Counted from the first letter of the stretch, positions 30,490 to 39,413 are shown. The stretch: DNA of 64,000 bases from Frigoriflavimonas asaccharolytica (GCF_013294015.1 NZ_JABSNO010000009.1:53018-117017); one strand, 5' to 3'. Program-made: numbers and translations. Notes: a model not told the origin generated them from the letters alone.

Positions 30490-30512
30490 ACTTTGAAATG
30501 CAAAGTGCTTTG
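30490..30512. promoter_or_regulatory. Second copy of the ACTTTG-N5-CAAAGT dyad
   Basis: ACTTTG (30490-30495), five bases, CAAAGT (30501-30506), then G-CTTTG. It has the same arms and spacing as the dyad at 27815-27836 and lies 47 bases before the ATG at 30559. A -7 element is not clear here (AAACTTTG). Confidence 0.6.
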
Positions 30513-30558
30513 TATTAATTTTAAAATGTAAATAAACTCACTAATAAAATTTAGAATT

Positions 30559-30957
30559 ATGGAATTCATGAACCTACAATTTAGAAATAATCAACTGCAA
30601 ATTCAAAAATGGTGGAGCGAAAAAAGATTCATTTACAATGGTGGATTATTCATTTCAGGTATTTTCGAATTTATTTTATATGCAATTCTTGGTATTCTTT
30701 TAATTGCACCAATTGATTACGATTTTGAAATTACTCTTTTCACTATGGTTTTTCAGGGATTTGGATATTTATTGATGATGTTGTTTGCCAATTTGTTTTT
30801 CAATTTGGGATATTCCGTTGATAAATATTTCAATCTTGAAAATTCTGAAAATTTCAGAAAAAATGTTTTCAATTTGGGTTTCTGGTTCTCTGTTTTACTT
30901 CCTTTTCTCGTTCCTCTGAATATAGTAATTATCTATTTACTAAACTATTATAAATAA
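30559..30957 (+). CDS. Membrane protein, unknown (132 aa)
   Basis: Three or four hydrophobic segments (about 32-53, 60-85, 108-128) and a cytoplasmic N terminus with QIQKWWSEKRFIYNGG. No named family recognised. A dyad identical in arms to the one before 27843 precedes it, so it is probably controlled by the same winged-helix protein. The next gene starts 15 bases after its stop. Confidence 0.65.
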   Translation: MEFMNLQFRNNQLQIQKWWSEKRFIYNGGLFISGIFEFILYAILGILLIAPIDYDFEITLFTMVFQGFGYLLMMLFANLFFNLGYSVDKYFNLENSENFRKNVFNLGFWFSVLLPFLVPLNIVIIYLLNYYK

Positions 30958-30972
30958 TTTTATTAAAAAATA

Positions 30973-31266
30973 ATGAAAAATACACAAATTTTAAACATCG
31001 GAAAGTACACCTTTTGGGGATTATTTATTGCAGGAAACATCTGCCTTTTTGGGGAGATGCTTTTTAAACATTTAGGTTTTGACGTTGCGGGATTTTTTCT
31101 ACTTTACATTGGTACTTTCATAAGTCTCATCGTATTAATCGGACTAATTATTTACGGAATTTTTAACAAAAAACAAATGTCGATCTGTCTAAGATCTGTC
31201 GCCATTCTACTCATCAATATTCCAATCTCAATACTATATGTTTGGATTGGTTTGTCAATAATTTAA
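30973..31266 (+). CDS. Membrane protein, unknown (97 aa)
   Basis: Three hydrophobic segments (about 12-30, 38-60 and 73-95) in 97 residues. Close spacing to the 132-aa membrane gene suggests one transcript, closed by the palindrome at 31273-31305. Nothing else can be read. Confidence 0.6.
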   Translation: MKNTQILNIGKYTFWGLFIAGNICLFGEMLFKHLGFDVAGFFLLYIGTFISLIVLIGLIIYGIFNKKQMSICLRSVAILLINIPISILYVWIGLSII

Positions 31267-31272
31267 CGTCAC

Positions 31273-31305
31273 AACCTTGTCAAGGTTTTAAACCTTGACA
31301 AGGTT
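31273..31305. repeat. 16-base-arm palindrome, copy B
   Basis: AACCTTGTCAAGGTTT (31273-31288) and AAACCTTGACAAGGTT (31290-31305) are exact inverses around one base. It shares the CAAGGTTT core with 27733-27765, and where the arms differ both sides have changed together. Confidence 0.8.
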
Positions 31306-31373
31306 AATGCACTACATTATCGAACATTATTAAACAACTTCAAACAATTTCAAACAAAATAAACCCCATTCTC

Positions 31374-31862
31374 ATGAAAAAACATCGCGTACAATTCCTT
31401 CTTTTTATCTACAATTTGACCCAAAATTTCTACAGAACCTATTTTAAAAAGAAAAAAAGGCAATGGCAATTCAATGAAAAACAATTGCTAGAATTTCAAG
31501 AAGATACACTCGGTAGAAAATTGGGTGAATTTTACAAAAAACACGGATTTACTATGATAGCAAAAATGGAAAATCATGATGTGCATCATTTGCTCACAGA
31601 TTACGGAACCAACTTTGAAGACGAAATCGCCATGCAGTTTTTACTTCTCGGTAATGGCAAACTCAATGCTCATTTGCTTGCTGCCATTGTTTTAGGATTT
31701 GTAATTCTTCCAGAATATGCTAAAATGTACTTGAATTCCTACAAAAAAGGACAGAGAATGAGACGCTTTTATCATGTAGATTTCGAAGATTTACTACAAA
31801 CCAACTTTCATATTGTAAAAAAATTTTATTCGAAAAATACGCAAGCAATTTCTTTGTTTTAA
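31374..31862 (+). CDS. COQ4-family protein
   Basis: A 162-aa protein with the COQ4 metal motif HDxxH-x11-E: His68, Asp69, His72 and Glu84 in ENHDVHHLLTDYGTNFEDEIA, followed by the hydrophobic segment LNAHLLAAIVLGFVI. COQ4 acts in ubiquinone synthesis (ring decarboxylation/hydroxylation) in mitochondria and Proteobacteria, yet Bacteroidota use menaquinone, so the role here must differ. Preceded by a palindrome and followed by a ~170-base spacer without recognisable content. The family call rests on the motif and overall pattern. Confidence 0.75.
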   Translation: MKKHRVQFLLFIYNLTQNFYRTYFKKKKRQWQFNEKQLLEFQEDTLGRKLGEFYKKHGFTMIAKMENHDVHHLLTDYGTNFEDEIAMQFLLLGNGKLNAHLLAAIVLGFVILPEYAKMYLNSYKKGQRMRRFYHVDFEDLLQTNFHIVKKFYSKNTQAISLF

Positions 31863-32029
31863 ACTAAATAATACTACCTCAAACAAAACTATTTATTATG
31901 AAATCGCCATTTACAAATCTTGCAAACAATTGAAAATCATCGAATCCTATGAAAATTCTATCTTTTGAGATAAACACCAATGAAGATTAGGCGATACCAT
32001 ATGACCATAAAAAAAATAAATATCTACAT

Positions 32030-33406
32030 ATGAAACTACACCACAAAATTTTCCTCACAACTTCAATCTTTACGCTACTTTTCTACAATGAATTTGTAGG
32101 TCTCAATCTCGGAATTCTAGGATTGTTTTTATCCTTTTTTGTTTTAAAAGAAACCAAGGAAAAAAATAGAGACAAAACTTTTCTTATGCTTTTGCTTGTA
32201 AGTATTTTTTCATCTTTAGCATCTGCGTGGTACGGAGATTTTATTTCGTTTGTTGCAGTTTTTTCTTCACTATTATTTTTAAGATTTAAATCTAAAAATA
32301 GAAATTTGAAAATGCTTTTTGCAATTCCGGTTTGGTTTGTGGCAATTGCGACTTTTTTCCATGATTTCTTTCAATTTAAAAAATAGTTTCCAAAAAGTGA
32401 AAAGACCAATATTTCCAAAAAAATATTCGCTTTCGTTGTCATTCCATTCTTTTTTGTAGCCGTTTTTTTTGGAATTTATAGTTTAGGAAGCAGTCATTTT
32501 TCAGAATTTTTTAGTGATTATGAGCTAGATTTTAATTTTTTCAGTTTGCTTGGAGTTGCTATTTTGGGTTTTGTGATCAGTTTTATTTACTGGTTTTTAT
32601 TTATTCCAAGAGGTATTTATAATGTAAATAGAAATTTGAATAATGATTTTTCCGAAGATCAAAAAGAACTGAAACCAACTTACGAATTTTTAGAAATAGA
32701 CTATGAAAGAACAAGCGGCGTAATTTCTTTATTTTGTTTAAATATTCTTCTAGTTATTTTCATCTCAACCTATACTTACGAGCAATTTTTTGAAACAATA
32801 AAAACAGCAAATCAATTGAGTGCAGACACGCACGATGGTGTGAATGCGGTGATCATGTCTATCATTATGGCGATTATGGTAATTCTATTTTATTTTAAAA
32901 GTGGATTTAATTTTGATAAAAAAGCAAGGCAATTGAAACTTTTAGCTAAAATCTGGATATTTTTGAATGCTGTTTTAATTAGCTCTACTATGATGAAAAA
33001 CACAGCACAAGTACTTAGTTTAGGCTATACCTACAAAACTTTAGGCGTTTATGCATTTTTGATTTTGAGTGTGTTAGGCTTATTGTTTACCTTTTTAAAA
33101 ATTCAAAAACAGAAAACCAACGCTTATTTATTCAATCAAATGTTTTATTGCTTTTTTGCAACTATTTTGGTCTGCAGTTATGTAAATTGGGGCGCTTTCA
33201 TCACTTCGCAAAATATTAAAAGGGCAGATTTTGCAGAAAATTTTCATTTAAAAGGGATAGATTTTAACGAAAAACAAATGCTAGAATATGCAGAGAAAAC
33301 CAATAATGCAGCGATGAAAAATGAGATTGTAAGTAGAGTTCTTTCTCGGCAAGCAGATAGTTTTTTATCAAAAAGTCTTTATTTTGAAACCGTGAAAATT
33401 AAATAA
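32030..33406 (+). pseudogene. DUF4173 membrane protein gene with an in-frame amber codon
   Basis: The frame from ATG 32030 stops at TAG 32384-32386 after ...FFHDFFQFKK. The same frame continues directly (FPKSEKTNISKKIFAFVVIP..., FSDYELDF) and is open to 33406, so one TGG-to-TAG change explains the break. The joined product would be ~458 aa with about ten membrane segments and the pattern of DUF4173/DUF4153 proteins, of normal length. Without readthrough a 118-aa piece and, from a TTG at 32546, a 286-aa piece could form. Function of the family unknown. Confidence 0.8.
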
Positions 33407-33490
33407 TAATATTCTTTGAGATAGAGGAATGTTTTATTTTCTGAAACAATATTATTCATCCAAAATATTTTTGTTAAAACTGTGAAATAT

Positions 33491-33523
33491 AATTGTTAGT
33501 TAAGTCTAACAATTGTATGTTTG
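33491..33523 (+). promoter_or_regulatory. Promoter with an internal operator dyad before the TonB receptor
   Basis: TTG 33493-33495 and TATGTTTG 33516-33523 with a 20-base spacer form a consensus promoter. The spacer is almost filled by a perfect dyad with arms AATTGTTAG (33491-33499) and CTAACAATT (33506-33514), six bases apart. A repressor bound there would block the promoter, as expected for a metal- or nutrient-controlled uptake gene. Confidence 0.7.
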
Positions 33524-33544
33524 CACAACAATATTTTATAAAAA

Positions 33545-35680
33545 ATGATGAAACTAAAAAACTACTATTTTATTTTTGCATTATTTGCTCTGCAATTAGA
33601 GTTTTCTGCTCAAGAAAAACCTTCTCAAATTCCGGATACTTTGAAGAAAGATTCTATAAAAGTAGAGCAGATCATTAAATCTGAAAAATTGCGCGGGAAA
33701 GATATAGACGCAGTTGTAATTTCTGGAACGATGAAGGAAGTGAAAAAATCTGATAGTCCGGTTCCAATTGAGATTTATAGCAAAGAATTTTTTCGTGCAA
33801 ATCCTACACCTTCTATTTTTGAATCTTTGCAAAATGTAAATGGAGTTCGTCCGCAACTTAATTGCAACGTTTGCAATACAGGAGATATTCACATCAATGG
33901 TTTAGAAGGACCTTACACCATGGTAGCGATAGATGGAATGCCAATTGTGAGTGGTCTTTCCACCGTGTATGGTCTTACTGGAATACCACAAAGTTTAATA
34001 GAAAGAGTGGAAATTGTGAAAGGACCAGCTTCTACTTTATATGGTTCTGAAGCTGTGGGAGGTTTGATTAATATTATTACAAAAAGTGCACAAAATGCAC
34101 CCATTTTTTCGGCAGATGTGTTTTCTTCAGATTGGCTGGATGTGAATTTAGATTTAGGTAGCAAATTTAATATTGGAGATAAAATACAAACTTTAATTGG
34201 TGTTAATTATTTTAATTATCAAAATAAATTAGATAAAAATAAGGATGGTTTCACAGATATAACCTTGCAAGACAGAATTTCTATTTTTAATAAATGGAAT
34301 ATAAAACGTAAAGAAAACCGTGCTTTCAATTTTGCGACGCGCTATGTTTATGAAGATAGATGGGGAGGAGATATGAATTTTGAACGCCAATTTCGTGGTG
34401 GCGACCAAATATATGGAGAAAGCATTTACACAAACCGATGGGAAGCTTTAGGTTTGTATCAATTACCTATTAATGAACCTATTATGTTTCAGTTTTCTCT
34501 AAATGGTCATTATCAAAATTCATTTTATGGCACAACCAGCTATAATGCAAAACAATATATAAGCTTTGGCCAGTTAACATGGAACAAAATTTTAAGTAAG
34601 CACGATTTTTTACTAGGTGCATCTTACAGACATACATTTTATGATGATAATACTTTTGCAACAGCTACAATTAATAATGAAAGTACTACCAACAATCCTT
34701 CTGTAATCAGCTTGCCTGGCGTTTTTTTACAAGATGAAATTACGTTCAATTCTTCTCATAAATTATTGTTGGGAATGAGGTACGATTACAACAGCATCCA
34801 CGGAAATGTTTTTACGCCAAGAGTAAATTACAAATGGAATTCTGAAAGTAAAAAAGATATTTTGAGAATTAGTTTTGGTACAGGTTATCGCGTGGCAAAT
34901 GTTTTCACAGAAGATCATGCCGCTTTAACAGGTGCAAGAACTGTAGAATTTGTGGGAGATTTAAAACCAGAAAAATCTATCAATGGAAATATCAACTATG
35001 AAAAGAAAATATATTTGGGGTCTTCTATTATTAATTTAGATGGAACTGCTTTCTACACCTATTTCAAAAACAGAATTGTAGCAGATTATCTAACAGATCC
35101 CAATAAGATTATTTATGCAAATTTAGAAGGTTATGCCGTTTCAAAAGGACTGAGTTTAAATACAGATATCAAGTTTTCTAATGGTTTAAAAGCCTTGATA
35201 GGAGCAACGTTGATGGATGTTTCTATTACAAACGAGGGAGAAACCATGAGGCAATTGCTCACCGAAAGTTTCAGCGGTGTTTGGAGCATTGCCTACCAAA
35301 TTAAGCCGTGGAATTTAACCTTAGATTATACCGGAAATATCTACGGACCTATGGATTTACCACTTTTAGGACCATTGGACAATAGAGCTTCAACTTCACC
35401 CATATATTCGCTTCAAAATATACAGATGACCAAACAATTCAAAAATAGATTGGAAATTTATGCTGGTGTAAAAAATCTTTTAAACTTCACACCGGCAGCA
35501 AATTCTATCGCCAGATCTTTTGATCCTTTTGATAAAGAAGTAACTTTTGATGCTGCAGGACAAGTAGTTGCAACACCAAATAATCCAAATGCTCTAACCT
35601 TTGATCCGTCTTATGTTTATGCAGCCAACCAAGGAATAAGATTTTTTCTAGGAATTCGATATGAAATTCCCAATAAATAA
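33545..35680 (+). CDS. TonB-dependent outer-membrane receptor
   Basis: A 711-aa receptor with signal peptide (cleavage after EFSAQ), plug domain (about 55-180: DIDAVVISGTMKEV as TonB-box-like start, GPYTMVAIDGMPIV, RVEIVKGPASTLYGSEAVGG) and a barrel to the C terminus (IRFFLGIRYEI). The plug contains the unusual cysteine pair NCNVCNTGDIHINGL. A thioredoxin-like gene follows 18 bases later. The substrate cannot be read; the dyad in the promoter and the CxxC make a metal or metal-complex cargo an inference worth testing. Confidence 0.9.
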   Translation: MMKLKNYYFIFALFALQLEFSAQEKPSQIPDTLKKDSIKVEQIIKSEKLRGKDIDAVVISGTMKEVKKSDSPVPIEIYSKEFFRANPTPSIFESLQNVNGVRPQLNCNVCNTGDIHINGLEGPYTMVAIDGMPIVSGLSTVYGLTGIPQSLIERVEIVKGPASTLYGSEAVGGLINIITKSAQNAPIFSADVFSSDWLDVNLDLGSKFNIGDKIQTLIGVNYFNYQNKLDKNKDGFTDITLQDRISIFNKWNIKRKENRAFNFATRYVYEDRWGGDMNFERQFRGGDQIYGESIYTNRWEALGLYQLPINEPIMFQFSLNGHYQNSFYGTTSYNAKQYISFGQLTWNKILSKHDFLLGASYRHTFYDDNTFATATINNESTTNNPSVISLPGVFLQDEITFNSSHKLLLGMRYDYNSIHGNVFTPRVNYKWNSESKKDILRISFGTGYRVANVFTEDHAALTGARTVEFVGDLKPEKSINGNINYEKKIYLGSSIINLDGTAFYTYFKNRIVADYLTDPNKIIYANLEGYAVSKGLSLNTDIKFSNGLKALIGATLMDVSITNEGETMRQLLTESFSGVWSIAYQIKPWNLTLDYTGNIYGPMDLPLLGPLDNRASTSPIYSLQNIQMTKQFKNRLEIYAGVKNLLNFTPAANSIARSFDPFDKEVTFDAAGQVVATPNNPNALTFDPSYVYAANQGIRFFLGIRYEIPNK

Positions 35681-35698
35681 TTTACAAACCAAAAACGT

Positions 35699-36154
35699 AT
35701 GAAAAATTTTTCACTTTTAATAATACTATTTATCACCTCGCAAATAAATGCTCAATTAATAAAGCACACATTTGCGGAAGTAGAAGAACTGCAAAAAACA
35801 GAACAGCGTCCTGTAATGGTATTTGTAACTGCAGATTGGTGCAACTACTGTCAATTGACGAAAGTGAAAACATTTTCAGATAAGAAAGTTGAAAAAATAA
35901 TCAATGAAAAATTTTATTTTGTAGAATTAAATCAAAATGAAAAATCAACGATTCAATTTATGGGTAAAGAATATGGACCTGTAATTAATGGTTATAAATC
36001 TGGAAATCATCAATTAGCAGATGCATTAACGAGAAATGGGGGAGAAAATCTGTATCCAACCACAATCGTCTACACGGCAGAAAACGAATTATTGTATAAA
36101 AAACAAGAGCTGTTGAAAGTTGATGATATTTTAAATTTACGTGAAAAATTGTAA
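35699..36154 (+). CDS. Periplasmic thioredoxin-like protein paired with the TonB receptor
   Basis: A 151-aa thioredoxin-fold protein with a signal peptide (ending QINAQ, residue about 19) and the active site ADWCNYCQL, Cys48 and Cys51. It starts 18 bases after the receptor stop, so the two are cotranscribed. The receptor plug has its own CxxC, which makes it a possible partner. It resembles the protein at 1526 in size and domain type but the sequences are clearly different. Confidence 0.85.
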   Translation: MKNFSLLIILFITSQINAQLIKHTFAEVEELQKTEQRPVMVFVTADWCNYCQLTKVKTFSDKKVEKIINEKFYFVELNQNEKSTIQFMGKEYGPVINGYKSGNHQLADALTRNGGENLYPTTIVYTAENELLYKKQELLKVDDILNLREKL

Positions 36155-36208
36155 AATTATTTTCTAAATTTCAGTTTAATAATTACTTTTAATTTATTAA
36201 ATTTAACC

Positions 36209-36406
36209 ATGAAAAAATTACTAATACTTTCAATTCCAATCCTTTTATTCTCTTGTAAAAAAGATGCAGAAATAAGAGAAGATCCAAACGTTTTTGATTC
36301 TATGATGGTGAAAGCACCAGAAAACAAGATAGATTCTTCTGCCATTAAAGATTCTATGAAAATAGACAGTAAAATTCCAAAAGAGGAAGTAGAAGTGAAA
36401 AAATGA
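36209..36406 (+). CDS. Small charged lipoprotein
   Basis: A 65-aa protein: short signal with lipobox ILLFSC (Cys16), then a highly charged, Lys/Asp/Ser-rich tail (KKDAEIREDPNVFDSMM, DSSAIKDSMKIDSKIP) likely disordered. Possible third gene of the receptor unit, ended by the hairpin at 36423-36458. Function unknown. Confidence 0.65.
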   Translation: MKKLLILSIPILLFSCKKDAEIREDPNVFDSMMVKAPENKIDSSAIKDSMKIDSKIPKEEVEVKK

Positions 36407-36422
36407 TGTAAAAATAACATTT

Positions 36423-36458
36423 ATAAATGCCAAGATTTTCAAAAATTTTGGCATTTAT
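36423..36458. terminator. Hairpin terminator candidate after the small lipoprotein gene
   Basis: ATAAATGCCAA (36423-36433) pairs exactly with TTGGCATTTAT (36448-36458). The T tract is weak (AGTTTAAAA), so it may work in either direction or poorly. Confidence 0.55.
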
Positions 36459-36517
36459 AGTTTAAAATCGGTTTGCTTACTTATTTTTGCAGCATATTTT
36501 TAATTTAAATAAAAAAA

Positions 36518-37741
36518 ATGGGAGCCTACGAAGTTTTAATTATCCTTATTTGTTTATCTGCAGCTTTTGCATTTATCAACCAAAAATATTTGAAATTACC
36601 CTTCGTTATTGGTTTGTTTTTTCTTTCCACATTGCTTTCTATCATTGTAATCTTATCTCAATTCTTTTTTGATTTACATATAGAAAAAATTGCAGAATAT
36701 CTAGAAAAAGCCCAAATTGATAAGCTCATTATCGATATTTTTCTTGGGTTTTTACTTTTTGCGGGCGCTTTGCACACGAATTGGGGAAATCTAAAATCTC
36801 AAATTCGTTCTATAGCAAGTTTTGCGTTGGTAGGTGTTATTATTTCTGCGCTTATCATCGCTGTTTTCTTCTACTATATTTCCCATTTTATGGGTCTGGA
36901 AATAAATTTTATCTACTGTCTACTGTTTGGTGCGCTTATTTCGCCAACAGATCCTATTGCAGTATTAGGTATTTTAAAACAAGCTGGAGTTCCAAAAAAT
37001 GTAGAATCTGTGATAGTTGGGGAGAGTTTATTTAATGATGGAGTTGGAGTAGTACTTTTTATTGCATTAATGCATACTTTAAATGTAGGTGAATTTGATG
37101 CTGGCTATTTTGGAATTTTATTCGTACAAGAGGCAATTGGTGGTGTAGCATTAGGTTTAATTTATGGTTACGCACTTCATATTTTACTAAAAAGAATCAA
37201 CCATTATGAAACTGAAATATTACTCACTTTAGCATTTGTAATGGGAGGTTATTATTGTGCAAATTATTTCCATATTTCCGGTGCACTTTCTATGGTAGTG
37301 ATGGGATTGATGGTCGGTAATTTCCGCACCAATGTTGCTATGAGCGATGTAACCATGGAGTATGTTCATAAATTTTGGGAATTGGTAGATGTAATTTTAA
37401 ATGCCTTATTATTCTTAGTAATTGCATTTGTATTAATCGTGGTTGAATTGCAATGGAATTATGTAATCTTAGGTTTATTATCTCTTATTTTCATTCTACT
37501 ATTAAGGTCAGTTTTGGTTTATGTACCCTTAAAAGCGTTCCCAAAATTCTTTAATCTCACAAGAGCAGACGCTCGGATAATTTCTTGGGGAGGTCTGCGC
37601 GGAGGTTTGTCTTTGGCTTTGGCATTGTCTTTACCAGATTCACCTGCGAAAGACATCATTTTGGTAGCAACATACATCATCGTACTTTTTAGTATTTTGG
37701 TGCAAGGCTTAACAATTGGTAAAGTAGCAAAAATGAAATAA
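36518..37741 (+). CDS. CPA1-type Na+(K+)/H+ antiporter
   Basis: A 407-aa inner-membrane transporter with about 12 hydrophobic segments. The ion-binding region SPTDPIAVLGIL (about 146-157) and GESLFNDGVGVVLF (about 168-181) are diagnostic for the CPA1/NhaP family, and AWGGLRGGLSLALALSLP-like sequence (SWGGLRGGLSLALALSLP) near residue 360 confirms it. It extrudes cations for pH or salt homeostasis. A -7-like TATTTTTG is at 36482-36489. It stands as a single gene. Confidence 0.92.
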   Translation: MGAYEVLIILICLSAAFAFINQKYLKLPFVIGLFFLSTLLSIIVILSQFFFDLHIEKIAEYLEKAQIDKLIIDIFLGFLLFAGALHTNWGNLKSQIRSIASFALVGVIISALIIAVFFYYISHFMGLEINFIYCLLFGALISPTDPIAVLGILKQAGVPKNVESVIVGESLFNDGVGVVLFIALMHTLNVGEFDAGYFGILFVQEAIGGVALGLIYGYALHILLKRINHYETEILLTLAFVMGGYYCANYFHISGALSMVVMGLMVGNFRTNVAMSDVTMEYVHKFWELVDVILNALLFLVIAFVLIVVELQWNYVILGLLSLIFILLLRSVLVYVPLKAFPKFFNLTRADARIISWGGLRGGLSLALALSLPDSPAKDIILVATYIIVLFSILVQGLTIGKVAKMK

Positions 37742-37825
37742 TATTAGTTAATATTTCATCAATACAAACCTTATAGCCGTTGATGGTATAATTTGTGCAC
37801 AAAAAATTTAAATAAAAAATTTTCT

Positions 37826-38338
37826 ATGAAAAAAATGATCATTTCAAGTATTTTTGCAACTGTTGTTCTAGTTAGCTGTTCTACGGTTTCCTCAATTATA
37901 CAAAATACTTTTCCTTTTAATACCAATTTTGTGATTGCAGAAAAATCTTCTCCAAATACGCAGTTAACTACCGTCGGATTGGGAAATAGCATCAATCAAA
38001 TAACGGGAACTACCAATAAGGTGCAAAATATAAAATTGAGTAATGCAACGGCAACTGTGACATCCAATGAGCAAAGTATTGGGATTTTTAAAAGCATAGA
38101 AGTATATTTATCAGACGGTTCTGGTAACGAAATTTTGGTAGCATCTAGAGAAGATATTTCCAATAATATCGGAACTTCTTTGGCTTTGGATATAGATAAT
38201 ACCGTAAATTTAGACGCAATTATGAAATCAGGAAATGTACAAGAAAAAATTGTATACGAATTAAAATCTTCGCCGGTTGCAGATATAAAATTAAAAACAT
38301 CACTGCAATTTTCTAGTGAAGCGATACCAAATAATTAA
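37826..38338 (+). CDS. Lipoprotein of unknown family
   Basis: A 170-aa lipoprotein from ATG 37826 (an in-frame GTG at 37793 would add 11 residues ahead of the signal, so it is rejected). Lipobox TVVLVSC near residue 18, then a beta-rich domain with repeated Ser/Thr/Asn (TTVGLGNSINQITGTTNKVQ, FKSIEVYLSDGSGNEILVAS). No family recognised. A strong hairpin terminator follows. Confidence 0.7.
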   Translation: MKKMIISSIFATVVLVSCSTVSSIIQNTFPFNTNFVIAEKSSPNTQLTTVGLGNSINQITGTTNKVQNIKLSNATATVTSNEQSIGIFKSIEVYLSDGSGNEILVASREDISNNIGTSLALDIDNTVNLDAIMKSGNVQEKIVYELKSSPVADIKLKTSLQFSSEAIPNN

Positions 38339-38356
38339 TATTTTCAGTTTATACAA

Positions 38357-38391
38357 AAATCCTGCATTTTGTAAAATGCAGGATTTTTTTT
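38357..38391 (+). terminator. Rho-independent terminator after the lipoprotein gene
   Basis: AAATCCTGCATTTT (38357-38370) and AAAATGCAGGATTT (38373-38386) pair perfectly; the T tract runs to 38391. The convergent dtd gene ends about 95 bases to the right. Confidence 0.88.
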
Positions 38392-38485
38392 GGTTAAATT
38401 ACTTTCACAAAGAAATAATTCTATACAATTTGAATCTTTCCCTTTAATGAATTCTAAAATTCTATGAATTTTTAATAGACAGAAT

Positions 38486-38935
38486 TTAAATTTTTGTTTT
38501 CGAATCTAGCACGATTGTCACAGGACCATCATTGATCAAAGAAACCTTCATGTCTGCACCAAAAATACCACTTTCAATCTTCAAGCTGCTCTGTTCAAGT
38601 TTCTTTTTAAAATAATCGAATAATGGAATTGCGCTTTCTGGTTTCGCCGCTTTTGTGAAGGATGGTCTATTTCCTTTTTTGTAATCTGCCAAAAGCGTAA
38701 ATTGGCTGATGCACAAAATTTCTCCTTGAATATCGAGAATTGAAAGATTCATTTTTCCGTTCTCATCACCAAAAATCCTTAGATTGATAATTTTATTGAT
38801 GAGCCAATCTGCATCTGCCTCTATATCATCTTCATGAATGCCAATTAGAAGTAAAAAACCAGAATCAATTTTTCCTATTAATTTTTTTTCAACTACCACA
38901 GAAGCCTCAGAAACTCTTTGTACAACAACTTTCAT
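38486..38935 (-). CDS. dtd: D-aminoacyl-tRNA deacylase
   Basis: A 149-aa Dtd enzyme that hydrolyses D-aminoacyl-tRNAs and glycyl-tRNA(Ala) for proofreading. The N terminus MKVVVQRVSEASVVV, the SQFTL motif (77-81) and the cross-subunit Gly-cisPro motif NDGPVT (135-140) are all present. Length is typical. It lies 9 bases downstream of the Rieske-like lipoprotein gene on the same strand, so the two are probably cotranscribed. Confidence 0.95.
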   Translation of the reverse strand: MKVVVQRVSEASVVVEKKLIGKIDSGFLLLIGIHEDDIEADADWLINKIINLRIFGDENGKMNLSILDIQGEILCISQFTLLADYKKGNRPSFTKAAKPESAIPLFDYFKKKLEQSSLKIESGIFGADMKVSLINDGPVTIVLDSKTKI

Positions 38936-38944
38936 CCTTAAATT

Positions 38945-39400
38945 TTAATTTTGAATAAACAGAGTGTTAGAAACGTTATCCAGTGTAGAAGTGTAGGTTT
39001 TTGGAGGCAATTGCGAAATGTTTATTGGTTCTCCAGTAAGTAAAATCCATTCTGCACCATCTTTCGGACAAATTATTTTGATGCTATTTTCTACAACAAG
39101 CGTTGTATTTCCATCTGGACAAATATGTGGGGCGTTTCTATTGTAAATTTTAAAACCAGTAGTTGTTCTCACTACTATTAAGCCGCGCGTACCAGAACTT
39201 TGCTCATTTAAATACAGCCAGCCACCTACAGTTTGAAGGTTTTGATAAGCAGGCAAATTTAAATTTAAGACAACATTAATATTAGAATTTGGAAAACAGT
39301 TTACGGTATCGTTCCTATCACTGATGCAAGAATTTGAAAATATTAAACTACTGATTGCCAATGATAATACTAAAAGTTGGGCGCAAATATTTCTTTTCAT
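38945..39400 (-). CDS. Rieske-like lipoprotein without cluster-binding histidines
   Basis: A 151-aa lipoprotein (signal and lipobox SNSC, Cys25). The C-terminal half (YNRNAPHICPDGNTT, IKIICPKDGAEWILLTGEPI) follows the Rieske 2Fe-2S fold, where CxH and CxxH boxes would be expected. Here the boxes read HICPDG and CPKDGAEW, so the histidine ligands are missing and a normal cluster is unlikely. Probably a structural relative of unknown role. It is cotranscribed with dtd and divergent from greA. Confidence 0.7.
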   Translation of the reverse strand: MKRNICAQLLVLSLAISSLIFSNSCISDRNDTVNCFPNSNINVVLNLNLPAYQNLQTVGGWLYLNEQSSGTRGLIVVRTTTGFKIYNRNAPHICPDGNTTLVVENSIKIICPKDGAEWILLTGEPINISQLPPKTYTSTLDNVSNTLFIQN

Positions 39401-39413
39401 TATAATAATTTCG

